Part shown: positions 27,111 through 36,034 of the stretch, in pieces
Layout: each line of letters begins with the position of its first letter
Position numbering within the stretch: position 1 is the first letter of the stretch
DNA from: Halieaceae bacterium UBA5044
GTDB lineage: Bacteria; Pseudomonadota; Gammaproteobacteria; Pseudomonadales; Halieaceae
Direction: 5' to 3'
Assembly (NCBI GenBank): GCA_002416125.1
Contig: DIBU01000022.1
Location: forward strand, 62,001-126,000
DNA length: 64,000 nt
The notes under the pieces: model-generated
Databases searched by the model: none
What the model was told of the DNA's origin: nothing
The model's input: only the letters and a program-made list of their open reading frames with translations
Program-made: the position numbers and the translations under genes

Positions 27111-29429
27111 CTAGTCCATCACGCCGGGCTGGCTGTAGTCGCAGACGCCATCGGGGAAGATGGCCTGCAGCTTCGCAAACTCCTCGGTAGACGGTACCCA
27201 ACTGCCGTAGAGCCCCGCCTCAATTGCGTCGTCCAGTGGTTGCAGTGCGCAGCGGAATACGTCGCCTGTGATCGGCGCACCAGCGACGATGCGCGATGTG
27301 CTGTACGGTGGAAAGCGCTCGGTGCAGCTACCGACGGGTCGGTCATTCAGGATTCCGTCCCAAACCGTCTCTCCGCTGGCGATCAGTTCACCATCGCTGG
27401 CAAAGCAACTGTCCACCGCAGCGGCCGGACGGTTGGCGCCCACCGGGCTATCCGGGTTGGCGCGTATGTTGGCCATCCACTCGTCGAGAACGGCAAAGGC
27501 CTGCATGGTGTTGTCGTGGTCGCTGCCGTCCGGGTTTCTGTCGATGAACCAGATCACCTGGTTGGAGGCGTCGCCGTCGTGGTTCAGGAGGCGTTGACGG
27601 GTGACGAAGGACTGGATGGTGTTGTGCATGTCCAGTTCGTCTTCCAGATAGTGGCGCAGGTCGATAAACGGAATTTCGGCTTCCCCGCGCTGCACCATGC
27701 CCGAGTCGAAAGCGGCCCGGATCGCGCCCGGGTCCGCGCGTTTGCGCGCCGCCGGTGTGTCATCGGTTGCGGTGGTGGCATTGCGCCAACTCCAGGGGTC
27801 GATCTGGTTCGGGTATAGCGGCTCATCGTCGTCCAAGGCAAAGCACAGGTCGATGATGAAGGGGCAGCCCTCCTGCACCATGTCCGGTTCATTCTTCCAG
27901 CTGCCGATGTTCCAGTTCAGATCGATGAATTCGTCAGGGGTGATGTTGCCGTCAAGCAGTGCCTGCAGACCGTATTGCACGCCGACGTTGTCCCAGGTGG
28001 TGGCGGCAAAGCCGTCTTCGGCGCGACCGTAGATGTTGATCACGTCAGCGAAGTGCGTCCACTCCACCTCGGCCTGCTGCTCGGGCGTAATGCCGGGAGC
28101 CTCGCCGAAGTGAGGGTTCAGCGCCAGCGGTGAGAGGCCACGCCAGGAGGCCGTGCACTCACTGGAACCCTGGGGCACCCAGGGCGTGAGCCCGAAACTG
28201 ACGACGTCGTTCGGTACCTCGTTATTCGCGTTCAGGCCTATCAGCCAGCTGCGGTTGTTCCAGTCCGCCCACTTGCCGCCCGGGTCATCGCGCAGTTGCA
28301 GGTCGATCCAGCGTTCAATCAGCTCGCAGTCCCCGATGTGTATGGTTTGCGTCACCATGTCTGAATAGGAGTACTGGGGAACCCCGGCGTCTATCAGCCC
28401 GGGGTGATTCTGGGCATAGACGTATTGCTGGATGCCGCCGCCGGAGCCGCCGACGCCAACGGTGTAGTCGGGCGCGCCGTAGGCCGAAACGAAGCGGCTT
28501 TTGACCATGATGGCGGTCTCGCCGCCGAGTTCGAGGTTGTAGTGCGTTCCTGTTTTGGTGCCCGTGGAATAGGCCACCGCGTAGCCGGCGGCCAGGCCGT
28601 CCGTGTACAGAGCCCGGCTGCGGCTGGGGCTGCCCTGGTAATGGCCAATGGCGACGCCACCTTGAAAGTAGTAGATAAGCCGCTGGTTCCAGACGCTCAG
28701 GTCGGGTCCGTCTTCCTCCCCGGGCGCCGGGGAGAGCACCGCAATCGAGTAGAGGAAGCGATTCAGGCTGCCGCGTTCCCAGCGCACGATAAAGTCGACA
28801 TCGCGGTCATCAATGGTGGTGGTTGTGGCGATGTCGGCGGGACGTTCACCGTTTTCCGGGTAGTCCATCCAGGCGCCACCCTCGCTCAGGTATTTGTAGC
28901 TGACCACCGTCTCCACGCTGCAGTTTTCATCGATCACCGGACCCAGTTCCAGATCCGCCAGATGGCGGTCAATGGCACAGAAAAAAGGCGTCTGTTGCGG
29001 CCCGGAGAATATCGGCCCGCTCGCGGGATGATTGACCAGGGTGACACTGGCAGCGGTGACATTGCCTGCGCTGCTGCTGACCTCCAGTGCGTTGTCACCC
29101 ACCACCAGGCCGGCAACCCGGCCCTCCAGGCCGTGCCCGTTGCTGCGGGCTGAAAACTGCTCACTGATATCCTCGCCTTCCAGCATCACCACGACGCTCT
29201 CCAGTGGCAGTGCTTCAGGTACCTCGATACCGACCCGCGCCTCTCCGCCGCTGACCATCTCGGGTGGGCTGGACAGCACCGAGACGGCGAACGCGCCCAG
29301 CAGTTCAGGTTCTCCGCCGTTCCCGTGGTCGGTGCCATCGCTGCAGCCTGTCAGCAGCAATGCCAGCGTGAAAAAGAGGGTGTACAGAGCGCCGCGTTGG
29401 CGCGGCGCTGAAACCGGGAGCTGCATCAT
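27111..29429 (-). CDS. DUF6351-like secreted lipoprotein with a GxSGG nucleophile motif
   Basis: Exported lipoprotein of 772 aa. The start at 29429, or the adjacent ATG at 29426, follows AAGGAG; the lipobox is LLTGC near residue 28. The N-terminal block (VSVLSSPPEMVSGGEARVGI, VGDNALEVSS, LVNHPASGPIFSGP) matches what I know as DUF6351. The central region has VGVGGSGGGIQQYVYAQNH near residue 340, a serine-hydrolase-like nucleophile elbow, and later HxxD-like segments. It may therefore be an ester or polymer hydrolase, but no function is established. It stands alone; the divergent gene encodes a PlsC-like acyltransferase. Confidence 0.78.
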   Translation of the reverse strand: MMQLPVSAPRQRGALYTLFFTLALLLTGCSDGTDHGNGGEPELLGAFAVSVLSSPPEMVSGGEARVGIEVPEALPLESVVVMLEGEDISEQFSARSNGHGLEGRVAGLVVGDNALEVSSSAGNVTAASVTLVNHPASGPIFSGPQQTPFFCAIDRHLADLELGPVIDENCSVETVVSYKYLSEGGAWMDYPENGERPADIATTTTIDDRDVDFIVRWERGSLNRFLYSIAVLSPAPGEEDGPDLSVWNQRLIYYFQGGVAIGHYQGSPSRSRALYTDGLAAGYAVAYSTGTKTGTHYNLELGGETAIMVKSRFVSAYGAPDYTVGVGGSGGGIQQYVYAQNHPGLIDAGVPQYSYSDMVTQTIHIGDCELIERWIDLQLRDDPGGKWADWNNRSWLIGLNANNEVPNDVVSFGLTPWVPQGSSECTASWRGLSPLALNPHFGEAPGITPEQQAEVEWTHFADVINIYGRAEDGFAATTWDNVGVQYGLQALLDGNITPDEFIDLNWNIGSWKNEPDMVQEGCPFIIDLCFALDDDEPLYPNQIDPWSWRNATTATDDTPAARKRADPGAIRAAFDSGMVQRGEAEIPFIDLRHYLEDELDMHNTIQSFVTRQRLLNHDGDASNQVIWFIDRNPDGSDHDNTMQAFAVLDEWMANIRANPDSPVGANRPAAAVDSCFASDGELIASGETVWDGILNDRPVGSCTERFPPYSTSRIVAGAPITGDVFRCALQPLDDAIEAGLYGSWVPSTEEFAKLQAIFPDGVCDYSQPGVMD

Positions 29430-29628
29430 ATTCTCCTTATTTTGCCTGTGCAGACTTAACAGACTAGCTGCTCCCGCTGCGGCTGCCAGCGGCTTGGTCC
29501 AACTATCTGGACGACCCCTTCGGAAATGCCGCAAGTCTGCTAGACTCCGCATTCACGAAAAAGCCTGCTGCCATGTGGCGCCAACTGACCGGGCCCCAAC
29601 CCGCAACCACTCTGGGAGTGCCAGATAC

Positions 29629-30198
29629 ATGAAGCAGACAATCGCTCGCTGGTTATTGCGTGCAGCGGGCTGGAGCCTGGAGGGCGCTCGCCCGGCGCAT
29701 GCGCGCTATGTCCTGATCGCGGCGCCCCACACCTCCAACTGGGACTTTCCGCTGATGCTGCTGTACGCCGCTGCATTCGACATCAAGGTGCGCTGGATGG
29801 GCAAGCACAGCCTCTTTGCCTGGCCCGTTGGGTGGCTCATGCGCCGCCTCGGCGGCATGCCCATTGTCAGGCATCGCGCCGGGAATCTGGTGGCTGCCAT
29901 GGTTGCGGCCTTCGAACAGGCAGACCAGCTGGTGCTGGTGGTGCCGACGGAGGGCACGCGTGACCGCACCGACTACTGGAAATCGGGTTTCTACCACATC
30001 GCTCGCCAGGCCAAGGTACCCATCGTGCCCTCCTTTCTGGATTTCTCCCGCAAACGGGGAGGGTTTGGGGCCGGGCTGTCGACCACCGGCAGCGTGGTAG
30101 CCGACATGCAGTATTTCCGCGACTTCTATGCCGGTATGGCCGGCAAGTTCCCGGCCAATTCAGGGCCGATACGGCTGCGGGAAGAAGCAGGCGAATGA
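29629..30198 (+). CDS. PlsC-like acyltransferase (1-acylglycerol-3-phosphate acyltransferase family)
   Basis: Membrane-associated lipid acyltransferase, 189 aa. The long frame starting at 29032 is antisense to the neighbour, so the ATG at 29629 is used. It has the catalytic HX4D motif (HTSNWD, residue about 33) and the acceptor-binding block VPTEGTRDR near residue 105, both family hallmarks. It is shorter than PlsC (about 240 aa) and lacks obvious N-terminal helices, like the small lysophospholipid acyltransferases common in marine gammaproteobacteria. Its stop overlaps the start of a 79-codon frame (ATGA). Confidence 0.88.
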   Translation: MKQTIARWLLRAAGWSLEGARPAHARYVLIAAPHTSNWDFPLMLLYAAAFDIKVRWMGKHSLFAWPVGWLMRRLGGMPIVRHRAGNLVAAMVAAFEQADQLVLVVPTEGTRDRTDYWKSGFYHIARQAKVPIVPSFLDFSRKRGGFGAGLSTTGSVVADMQYFRDFYAGMAGKFPANSGPIRLREEAGE

Positions 30199-30434
30199 CG
30201 CCGGCCATCGGGTCTTCTCCCTGGCGCTATGCGATCGGGGCGCGGCACTACGACATGCTGGCTGACGGTGTTAATGTCGCCCTTGAGCAGTTGGGCAAGG
30301 CCGTTGCCCTGAACCCGGAGCGGTCCTGCCTGTCAGGGCGACATCCCAATACGGGCGTGGAACCGCTGCCTGGCCCGCGGGTAGACACCGACTGCGTTGA
30401 GAGCATGATTCTGACGATAGAGGTCTCACAATGA
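30195..30434 (+). CDS. Small hypothetical protein between acyltransferase and LLM genes
   Basis: A 79-codon frame that fills the gap between two real genes. Its ATG overlaps the acyltransferase stop (ATGA at 30195-30198) and its own stop overlaps the LLM oxidoreductase start (ATGA at 30431-30434), the arrangement of translationally coupled genes. The protein has no signal, no membrane helix and no motif I know. It could be chance, because one start and one stop overlap are not rare in GC-rich DNA. Confidence 0.35.
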   Translation: MTPAIGSSPWRYAIGARHYDMLADGVNVALEQLGKAVALNPERSCLSGRHPNTGVEPLPGPRVDTDCVESMILTIEVSQ

Positions 30435-31444
30435 GTTCACTGAAACTGGGTCTGCAACTGGGCTACTGGGGCGCGCAGCCGCCGCCGGATTTTGTCGGTA
30501 TGGCACAGGAGGCGGAGCGCCTCGGTTTTGATTCCGTGTGGACGGCGGAGTCCTGGGGTAATGACTGCTTTACACCGCTGGCCTGGGTGGGCGCACACAC
30601 CTCCCGCATCCGCCTCGGAACCGCGATCGCGCAGCTCTCTGCGCGTACGCCGGCGTCCTGCGCGATGGCGGCGCTGGCGCTGGATCACATGTCCGGTGGA
30701 CGCATGATGCTTGGCCTCGGTGTGTCCGGGCCGCAGGTGGTTGAGGGGTGGTATGGGCAGCCTTATAGCAAGCCTTTGGCCCGCACCCGCGAATACGTCA
30801 GCATCATCCGCAAGATCCTGCGTCGCGAGGAGCCCGTGTCCAACGATGGCGAGCATTATCCGCTGCCCTATCACGGCCCCAATGCCTGGGGGCAGGGCAA
30901 GCCGCTGAAGTCGATCACCCACCCCCTGCGTGCCGACCTGCCTATTTTCATCGGCGCCGAGGGGCCCAAGAACGTGACGCAGACCGCGGAAATCGCCGAT
31001 GGCTGGTTGCCGCTGTACTACTCACCCTGGCGCCATGAGGTCTACGAAAGCCAGCTGGTAGCGGCGAAGCCTGGCTTCGAAATTGCCCCCATGGTGATGG
31101 TCAATATCAACGATGACCTGCAAGCGGCCTTGCGCCCGGTCAAGGCGATGCTCGGTTTCTACGTGGGCGGCATGGGCTCCAAGACCAACAATTTCCACAA
31201 GGACCTGATGGCGCGACTCGGCTTTCCGGATGAGGCGGACCAGATTCAGGAGCTGTTCTTTGCCGGTGAGCGTGAGAAGGCGATCGATATGGTGCCGGAC
31301 ACCTTTGCCGACGAGATCGCGCTGTGCGGCCCGCTGGACCGCATACGTGAACGGCTGCAGGACTGGAAGCGCTCACCGGTAACCACCATGCTGGTCAATG
31401 GTGACCGCGAGTTCCTGCGCCAGATGGCTGAACTGGTGCTTTGA
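30431..31444 (+). CDS. LLM-class flavin/F420-dependent oxidoreductase
   Basis: Luciferase-like TIM-barrel oxidoreductase, 337 aa, using F420 or flavin. Typical blocks: LGLQLGYWG at the N-terminus, AQEAERLGFDSVWTAESWGND near residue 30, RIRLGTAIAQL near 60, DHMSGGRMMLGLGVSGPQVVEGWYG near 95, and PIFIGAEGPKNVTQTAEIADGW near 180. These match the F420-type members often seen in Halieaceae and mycobacteria. GAGG precedes the ATG. Convergent with an SDR gene. The substrate is unknown. Confidence 0.92.
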   Translation: MSSLKLGLQLGYWGAQPPPDFVGMAQEAERLGFDSVWTAESWGNDCFTPLAWVGAHTSRIRLGTAIAQLSARTPASCAMAALALDHMSGGRMMLGLGVSGPQVVEGWYGQPYSKPLARTREYVSIIRKILRREEPVSNDGEHYPLPYHGPNAWGQGKPLKSITHPLRADLPIFIGAEGPKNVTQTAEIADGWLPLYYSPWRHEVYESQLVAAKPGFEIAPMVMVNINDDLQAALRPVKAMLGFYVGGMGSKTNNFHKDLMARLGFPDEADQIQELFFAGEREKAIDMVPDTFADEIALCGPLDRIRERLQDWKRSPVTTMLVNGDREFLRQMAELVL

Positions 31445-31501
31445 TTGGGAGGCCAGAGAGGCACTGGCTGCAGGCTGGGTGGCCAGGGCGCCGCCTTACC
31501 T

Positions 31502-32263
31502 TCACAACACCATATAGCCGCCGTCAGTTACCAGAGTATGCCCGGTGGTGAAGCTCGACAGGTCGCTGGCGAGGTAGAGCACGGGCCCGACGATTTCCTC
31601 GGTTTCAGCCACCCGTTTCTGCAATGATGCCGCAATAGCCCCGTCCAGATAGCCGGGGATATTCGCTGCACTGTCGAACAGGTCGGAGTGGTAGCTGCCG
31701 GGCGCCAGGCTGTTGACCCGTATGCCCTTGCCGGCCCATTCCGCAGCCATCACTTTGGTCAGTGCGTCGAGCGCCGCCTTCGTGGCGGCGTAAAAGCCCT
31801 GCAATGCGGAGGGCTTCAGGCCGCCGACGGAGATCACGTTGATCACCGAGCCGCCGCCGTGCTCTGCCATTCTGGGAGCCATTCTTGATGCCAGGTACCA
31901 GGGTCCCTTGGTGTTGACATCAAACAGCTTCTGGAACAGGTCCGGCTGCAGGTCGGAAAGCTCGCCAATCATCGGGTTCATACCGGCGTTGTTGATCAGA
32001 ATATCCACGCGACCGAAGGTTTCGTAGGCGGCCTCAATGACCCTGTCGAGGTCCTCAGTGCGACCCATGTGTGCCGACAGCGCCAGCGCCTTGCGCCCCT
32101 TGGCGCGCAGTTCATCGGCAACGGTCTCACAGTTTTCCAGTCGCCGGCTGACAACGATGATGTCGGCACCGGCGTCGGCGAGGCCATGGCACATGGCCTT
32201 GCCGAGGCCGCGACTGCCGCCGGTTACGAGTGCGACCTTGCCGGTCAGATCAATCTTCTGCAT
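31502..32263 (-). CDS. Short-chain dehydrogenase/reductase
   Basis: NAD(P)-dependent oxidoreductase of 253 aa, classical SDR length. The start at 32263 (MQKIDLTGKVALVTGG) gives the usual N-terminus; the longer frame from 32449 runs into the phosphoketolase gene. Motifs: TGGSRGLGKA near residue 12, NNAGMN near 90, catalytic Ser near 142 and YAATK near 157, and a DGGYMVL end typical of gluconate-5-dehydrogenase-like or 3-oxoacyl-ACP-reductase-like SDRs. It lies 76 bp after phosphoketolase on the same strand, so may be part of that transcript. Confidence 0.9.
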   Translation of the reverse strand: MQKIDLTGKVALVTGGSRGLGKAMCHGLADAGADIIVVSRRLENCETVADELRAKGRKALALSAHMGRTEDLDRVIEAAYETFGRVDILINNAGMNPMIGELSDLQPDLFQKLFDVNTKGPWYLASRMAPRMAEHGGGSVINVISVGGLKPSALQGFYAATKAALDALTKVMAAEWAGKGIRVNSLAPGSYHSDLFDSAANIPGYLDGAIAASLQKRVAETEEIVGPVLYLASDLSSFTTGHTLVTDGGYMVL

Positions 32264-32339
32264 GGTTCGAAGTCCTCGTTGCAAACCAGGGGAGCAACTC
32301 CCTCGTTGAGCCGTATCGGTCCTGAGCGGTCTCGCAATG

Positions 32340-34730
32340 TTACCCGCCGGCACCCCAGCGCCAGTCGCGGATCTCGGGTTTGTCGACACCGTGTTCATAG
32401 GCGTAGGCCTGGCAGTCGAGCTGTAGCTCGCGCATCTTCTGCCGCACATGGGCGCCCGCCACCAGCAGGCCGGGCACGCGGTTGATCACGTCGATCACCA
32501 GGCTGAATCGATCAATTTCATTCTTGATGGCGAGGTCCAGCGGTGTGTTGATGCTGCCCTTTTCCTTGTAGCCGCGCACATGGAGGTGGGCGTGATTACT
32601 GCGCTTGTAGGCCAGCCGGTGGATCAGCCACGGGTAGCCGTGGAAATTGAAGATGATCGGCTTGTCCACCGTGAACAGGCTGTCGAAGTCGCGGTCCGAG
32701 AGGCCGTGGGGGTGTTCCTGGGGCGACGTCAGGGTGAACAGGTCCACCACATTGATGAAGCGGATTTTCAATGCGGGGAAATGTTCCCGCAACAGTTCAA
32801 CGGCCGCCAGCGCCTCCTGCGTTGTCACATCCCCGCAACCGGCCAGCACCACATCGGGCTCCCCGCCCTGGTCGTTACTGGCCCAGTCCCAGATGCCAAT
32901 GCCTTGGGTGCAGTGGCGAATTGCCGCAGGCATGTCCAGATACTGCAGGTGCTGCTGTTTGTCGGCCACAATCACGTTGATGTCGTTGCGGCTGCGCAGG
33001 CAGTGGTCGGCCACGCTGAGCAGGGTGTTGGCGTCCGGCGGCAGGTACACGCGCACAACGCTGGGGCTCTTGTTCACCACGAGATCGAGGAAGCCGGGGT
33101 CCTGGTGGGTGAAGCCATTGTGATCCTGGCGCCAGACGGTCGAGGTGATCAACAGGTTCAGGGATGAGATGGGCGCCCGCCAATCGATATCCTCCGCGCC
33201 GTCCAGCCACTTCGCGTGCTGGTTGAACATGGAGTCGATTACGTGCACGAAAGCCTCGTAGGTTGACAGGAAACCATGCCGTCCGGTCAACAGGTAGCCT
33301 TCCAGCCAGCCCTCCAGCGTGTGTTCGGACAGCAGTTCCATAACGCGGCCATCGGCGGCCAGCTCGCCGCCGTCCTCATCCCCGGGCAGACGGTCTGCCA
33401 TCCAGGTTTTCTTGCTGGCTTCATACACCGCGTGCAGCTTGTTGGATGAGGTTTCATCCGGCCCGAACACGCGGAAATTCTCCGGGTTGGCGCGCAGGAT
33501 ATCGCGCAGCAGCTCGCCCAGCGGGAACGTGTTGCCGGCAACGTTTGCGCCGGGCTGCGGTACCGCAACGGCGTAGTCGCGGAAGTCGGGCAGCTGCAGG
33601 GCCTTGCGCAACAGCCCGCCGTTGGCGTGGGGGTTGGCGCTCATGCGGCGGTTCCCCTGCGGCGCGAGCGCCCGCAGCTCGCTGTTCAGCCGACCCTCGG
33701 CGTCAAACAGCTCATCGGGCCGGTAGCTGCGCAGCCAGTCTTCCAGCTTTTGTAGTTGCCCGGCATCCTCGCGCACTTTCGCCAGGGGTACCTGATGCGA
33801 GCGCCAGCTGCCTTCAATGGCGTGGCCATCGACGGTTTTCGGGCCGGTCCACCCTTTCGGGCTGCGCAGTACAATCATCGGCCAGCGCGGGCGTTCGGGG
33901 GCAGACGTTGTCGAGCCCCGCGCCTCCGCCTGAATGCGGTGTATGTCCATCACGCAGTGCTCCAGCGCCGCGGCCATCGCCCGGTGCATCAGCTCGGGGT
34001 CGTCGCCCTCCACAAACAGCGGGGACCAGCCATACCCCCGGAACAGTGCATCGAGTTCCTCGTGCGATATGCGCGCCAGCACGGTGGGGTTGTTGATCTT
34101 GTATCCATTCAGGTGCAGCACGGGAAGCACCGCGCCATCGCGGCGCGGGTTGAGAAACTTGTTGGAGTGCCAGGCGGCGGCCAGTGGGCCGGTTTCGGCC
34201 TCGCCGTCACCCACCATCACCGCAACCAGCAGGTCGGGGTTGTCGAAAGCCGCACCGAAGGCATGCGAGAGGCTGTAGCCCAGCTCGCCGCCCTCGTGAA
34301 TCGATCCCGGGGTCTCTGGCGTGCAATGGCTGCCGATGCCGCCGGGGAAGGAGAAATCGCGGAAGAACTGCAGCAGGCCGGCGCTGTTTTCTCCCTTGTG
34401 CGGGTAGACTTCCGAGTAGGTGCCCTCCAGGTACACCGGTGCCAGCACACCGGGTGCGCCGTGGCCCGGCCCTGCCAGGTAAATGGCGTTGAGATCGTGT
34501 TTGCCGATGAGCCGGTTCAGGTGCACGTACAGGAAACTCAAGCCCGGGCTGCTACCCCAGTGCCCGAGCAGGCGCTCCTTGATGTGCTCAGGCTGGAGTG
34601 GCTCGCGCAGCAGCGGGTTATCGCGCAGGTAGATCATGCCTGCCGCGAGGTAGTTGCAGGCGCGCCAGTAGGCGTCTATCCGGCGCAGTTCGTCGGCCTC
34701 CAGAGGCGATGGGTTCGCGGGCCTGTCCAT
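32340..34730 (-). CDS. xfp: Phosphoketolase (xylulose-5-phosphate / fructose-6-phosphate)
   Basis: Thiamine-diphosphate enzyme that splits xylulose 5-phosphate or fructose 6-phosphate with phosphate, giving acetyl phosphate and a triose or tetrose phosphate. Protein of 796 aa, the normal length. The ATG at 34730 is preferred because AGGAG is 9 bases away; the ATG at 34739 abuts it. Family blocks include AGPGHGAPGVLAPVYLEGTY, FPGGIGSHCTPETPGSIHEGG, VMVGDGEAETGPLA (diphosphate/Mg site), PQGNRRMSANPHANGG and FGPDETSSNKL. It is 44 bp downstream of acetate kinase on the same strand, so its acetyl phosphate can be turned into acetate and ATP by the neighbour. Confidence 0.96.
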   Translation of the reverse strand: MDRPANPSPLEADELRRIDAYWRACNYLAAGMIYLRDNPLLREPLQPEHIKERLLGHWGSSPGLSFLYVHLNRLIGKHDLNAIYLAGPGHGAPGVLAPVYLEGTYSEVYPHKGENSAGLLQFFRDFSFPGGIGSHCTPETPGSIHEGGELGYSLSHAFGAAFDNPDLLVAVMVGDGEAETGPLAAAWHSNKFLNPRRDGAVLPVLHLNGYKINNPTVLARISHEELDALFRGYGWSPLFVEGDDPELMHRAMAAALEHCVMDIHRIQAEARGSTTSAPERPRWPMIVLRSPKGWTGPKTVDGHAIEGSWRSHQVPLAKVREDAGQLQKLEDWLRSYRPDELFDAEGRLNSELRALAPQGNRRMSANPHANGGLLRKALQLPDFRDYAVAVPQPGANVAGNTFPLGELLRDILRANPENFRVFGPDETSSNKLHAVYEASKKTWMADRLPGDEDGGELAADGRVMELLSEHTLEGWLEGYLLTGRHGFLSTYEAFVHVIDSMFNQHAKWLDGAEDIDWRAPISSLNLLITSTVWRQDHNGFTHQDPGFLDLVVNKSPSVVRVYLPPDANTLLSVADHCLRSRNDINVIVADKQQHLQYLDMPAAIRHCTQGIGIWDWASNDQGGEPDVVLAGCGDVTTQEALAAVELLREHFPALKIRFINVVDLFTLTSPQEHPHGLSDRDFDSLFTVDKPIIFNFHGYPWLIHRLAYKRSNHAHLHVRGYKEKGSINTPLDLAIKNEIDRFSLVIDVINRVPGLLVAGAHVRQKMRELQLDCQAYAYEHGVDKPEIRDWRWGAGG

Positions 34731-34774
34731 AAGTCGCATCTCCTGTCGGTGTTTGCTGGGTCGGTTGCCGCCGG

Positions 34775-35893
34775 TCAGTGCGTTGCCTGTGCTGCCAGCA
34801 GGGTGGCGGCCTGCCTGGCCATCAGCGCCTGCTCGTCTGCCTTCAGCACCCAGACGCTGACCGCGCTCTGCGCGGGGCTGATGCGGCGTTCATGACCCAT
34901 CGCCGCGCTGTTCGCCGCCGGGTCGATGTGCACGCCTGCCCAGTGCATATCGTCGAGGATGCGCGCGCGTATCTCCGGGGCGTTTTCGCCTACACCGCCG
35001 CCGAACACGATGCTGTCTGCGCCACCGAGTACCGCGAGGTAGGCGCCAACGTATTTCCGCACGCGATAGCAGTATAGCCCCACCGCCAGTTTTGCCGCTG
35101 CACTGTCAGATGCCAGCAGCACGCGCATGTCGGCGCTCAGGCCCGATACACCCAGCAGTCCACTCTGGCGGTTGAGCAGGTCGTCCACTTCACCGGTGCT
35201 CCAGCCGTGCTGCTGTTGCAGGTACAGCAGCAGGCCCGGATCAATGTCGCCACTGCGGGTGGCCATCATCAGGCCCTCGAGCGGGGTGAACCCCATGGAG
35301 GTGTCCACCGGCCTGCCATCGCGGGTGGCGGTGATGGAGCAGCCCGAGCCCAGTTGCAGCGTCAGGATGCGCCCCGTGCTCGCCCCCCGCGCTGCGACCG
35401 CGGACCAGCGCCGCCACAGCGCCTCGTGGGCCAGCCCGTGGAAGCCGTAGCGCCGCAGACCAAGGCGCGTCGTCAGTTCTGCCGGCAAGGCGTAGTGGCG
35501 TGCGAACTGCGGCAGACCTGAGTAGAACGCGGTGTCAAAGCTGGCTATTTGCGCTGTGCCGGCGTTGAACAGCGCCCGGGCGGCGCGGATCAGTGACAGC
35601 GACCGCCCGGTGTGCAGGGGTGCCAGCGGTGCGAGCTGCGCCAGCTGCTGCTCCGCCGCTGTGTCAATCAGGCTGGGCCCCGAAAAATGTGGCCCGCCGT
35701 GGACGATGCGATGCACCACGGCGGTGATCTGCCCCGGTTGGTATTGCGCCAGGAAGTCGCTCAGGAGTTCGGCTACTGATTCACCCTCCAATTCGTAACG
35801 CGCGCTGGCAATCGCTTCCGGTTCGCCGCCGCTTACGCTGTACGCGGCGAGGCGCAGGGAGGAGCTGCCCGCATTGACGGTGAGTAGCATCAT
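34775..35893 (-). CDS. ackA: Acetate kinase
   Basis: Converts acetyl phosphate and ADP to acetate and ATP. Of 372 aa, slightly shorter than the usual 400. Key blocks present: VNAGSSSLR (Asn near 6), VVHRIVHGGPHFSG, FDTAFYSGLPQFARHY (catalytic Asp), RRYGFHGLAHEAL, DTSMGFTPLEGLMMATRSGD (catalytic Arg) and FGGGVGENAPEIRARI (Glu). The start is 35893 or the adjacent ATG at 35890; no strong Shine-Dalgarno site is seen. It precedes phosphoketolase. No phosphotransacetylase gene is seen in the window, so AckA here seems to serve phosphoketolase. Confidence 0.95.
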   Translation of the reverse strand: MMLLTVNAGSSSLRLAAYSVSGGEPEAIASARYELEGESVAELLSDFLAQYQPGQITAVVHRIVHGGPHFSGPSLIDTAAEQQLAQLAPLAPLHTGRSLSLIRAARALFNAGTAQIASFDTAFYSGLPQFARHYALPAELTTRLGLRRYGFHGLAHEALWRRWSAVAARGASTGRILTLQLGSGCSITATRDGRPVDTSMGFTPLEGLMMATRSGDIDPGLLLYLQQQHGWSTGEVDDLLNRQSGLLGVSGLSADMRVLLASDSAAAKLAVGLYCYRVRKYVGAYLAVLGGADSIVFGGGVGENAPEIRARILDDMHWAGVHIDPAANSAAMGHERRISPAQSAVSVWVLKADEQALMARQAATLLAAQATH

Positions 35894-36034
35894 AGTGTCG
35901 AGTATGGCGTTTTCCTCGATGGCCGACCAGACCACGGCCCGCGCAACGTCGCCTGAGGCGCCCTCTGGCCTGCTGGCCAAGAGCAATCCGTGGTAGATTT
36001 GGCCCAATGCTTAGGCTAACAGTGAGTACACAGG

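Noticed and set aside
30195..30434. Frameshifted C-terminus of the PlsC-like acyltransferase
   Set aside because: The acyltransferase already ends in its family-typical LREE tail, and the small frame shows no similarity to a continuation.
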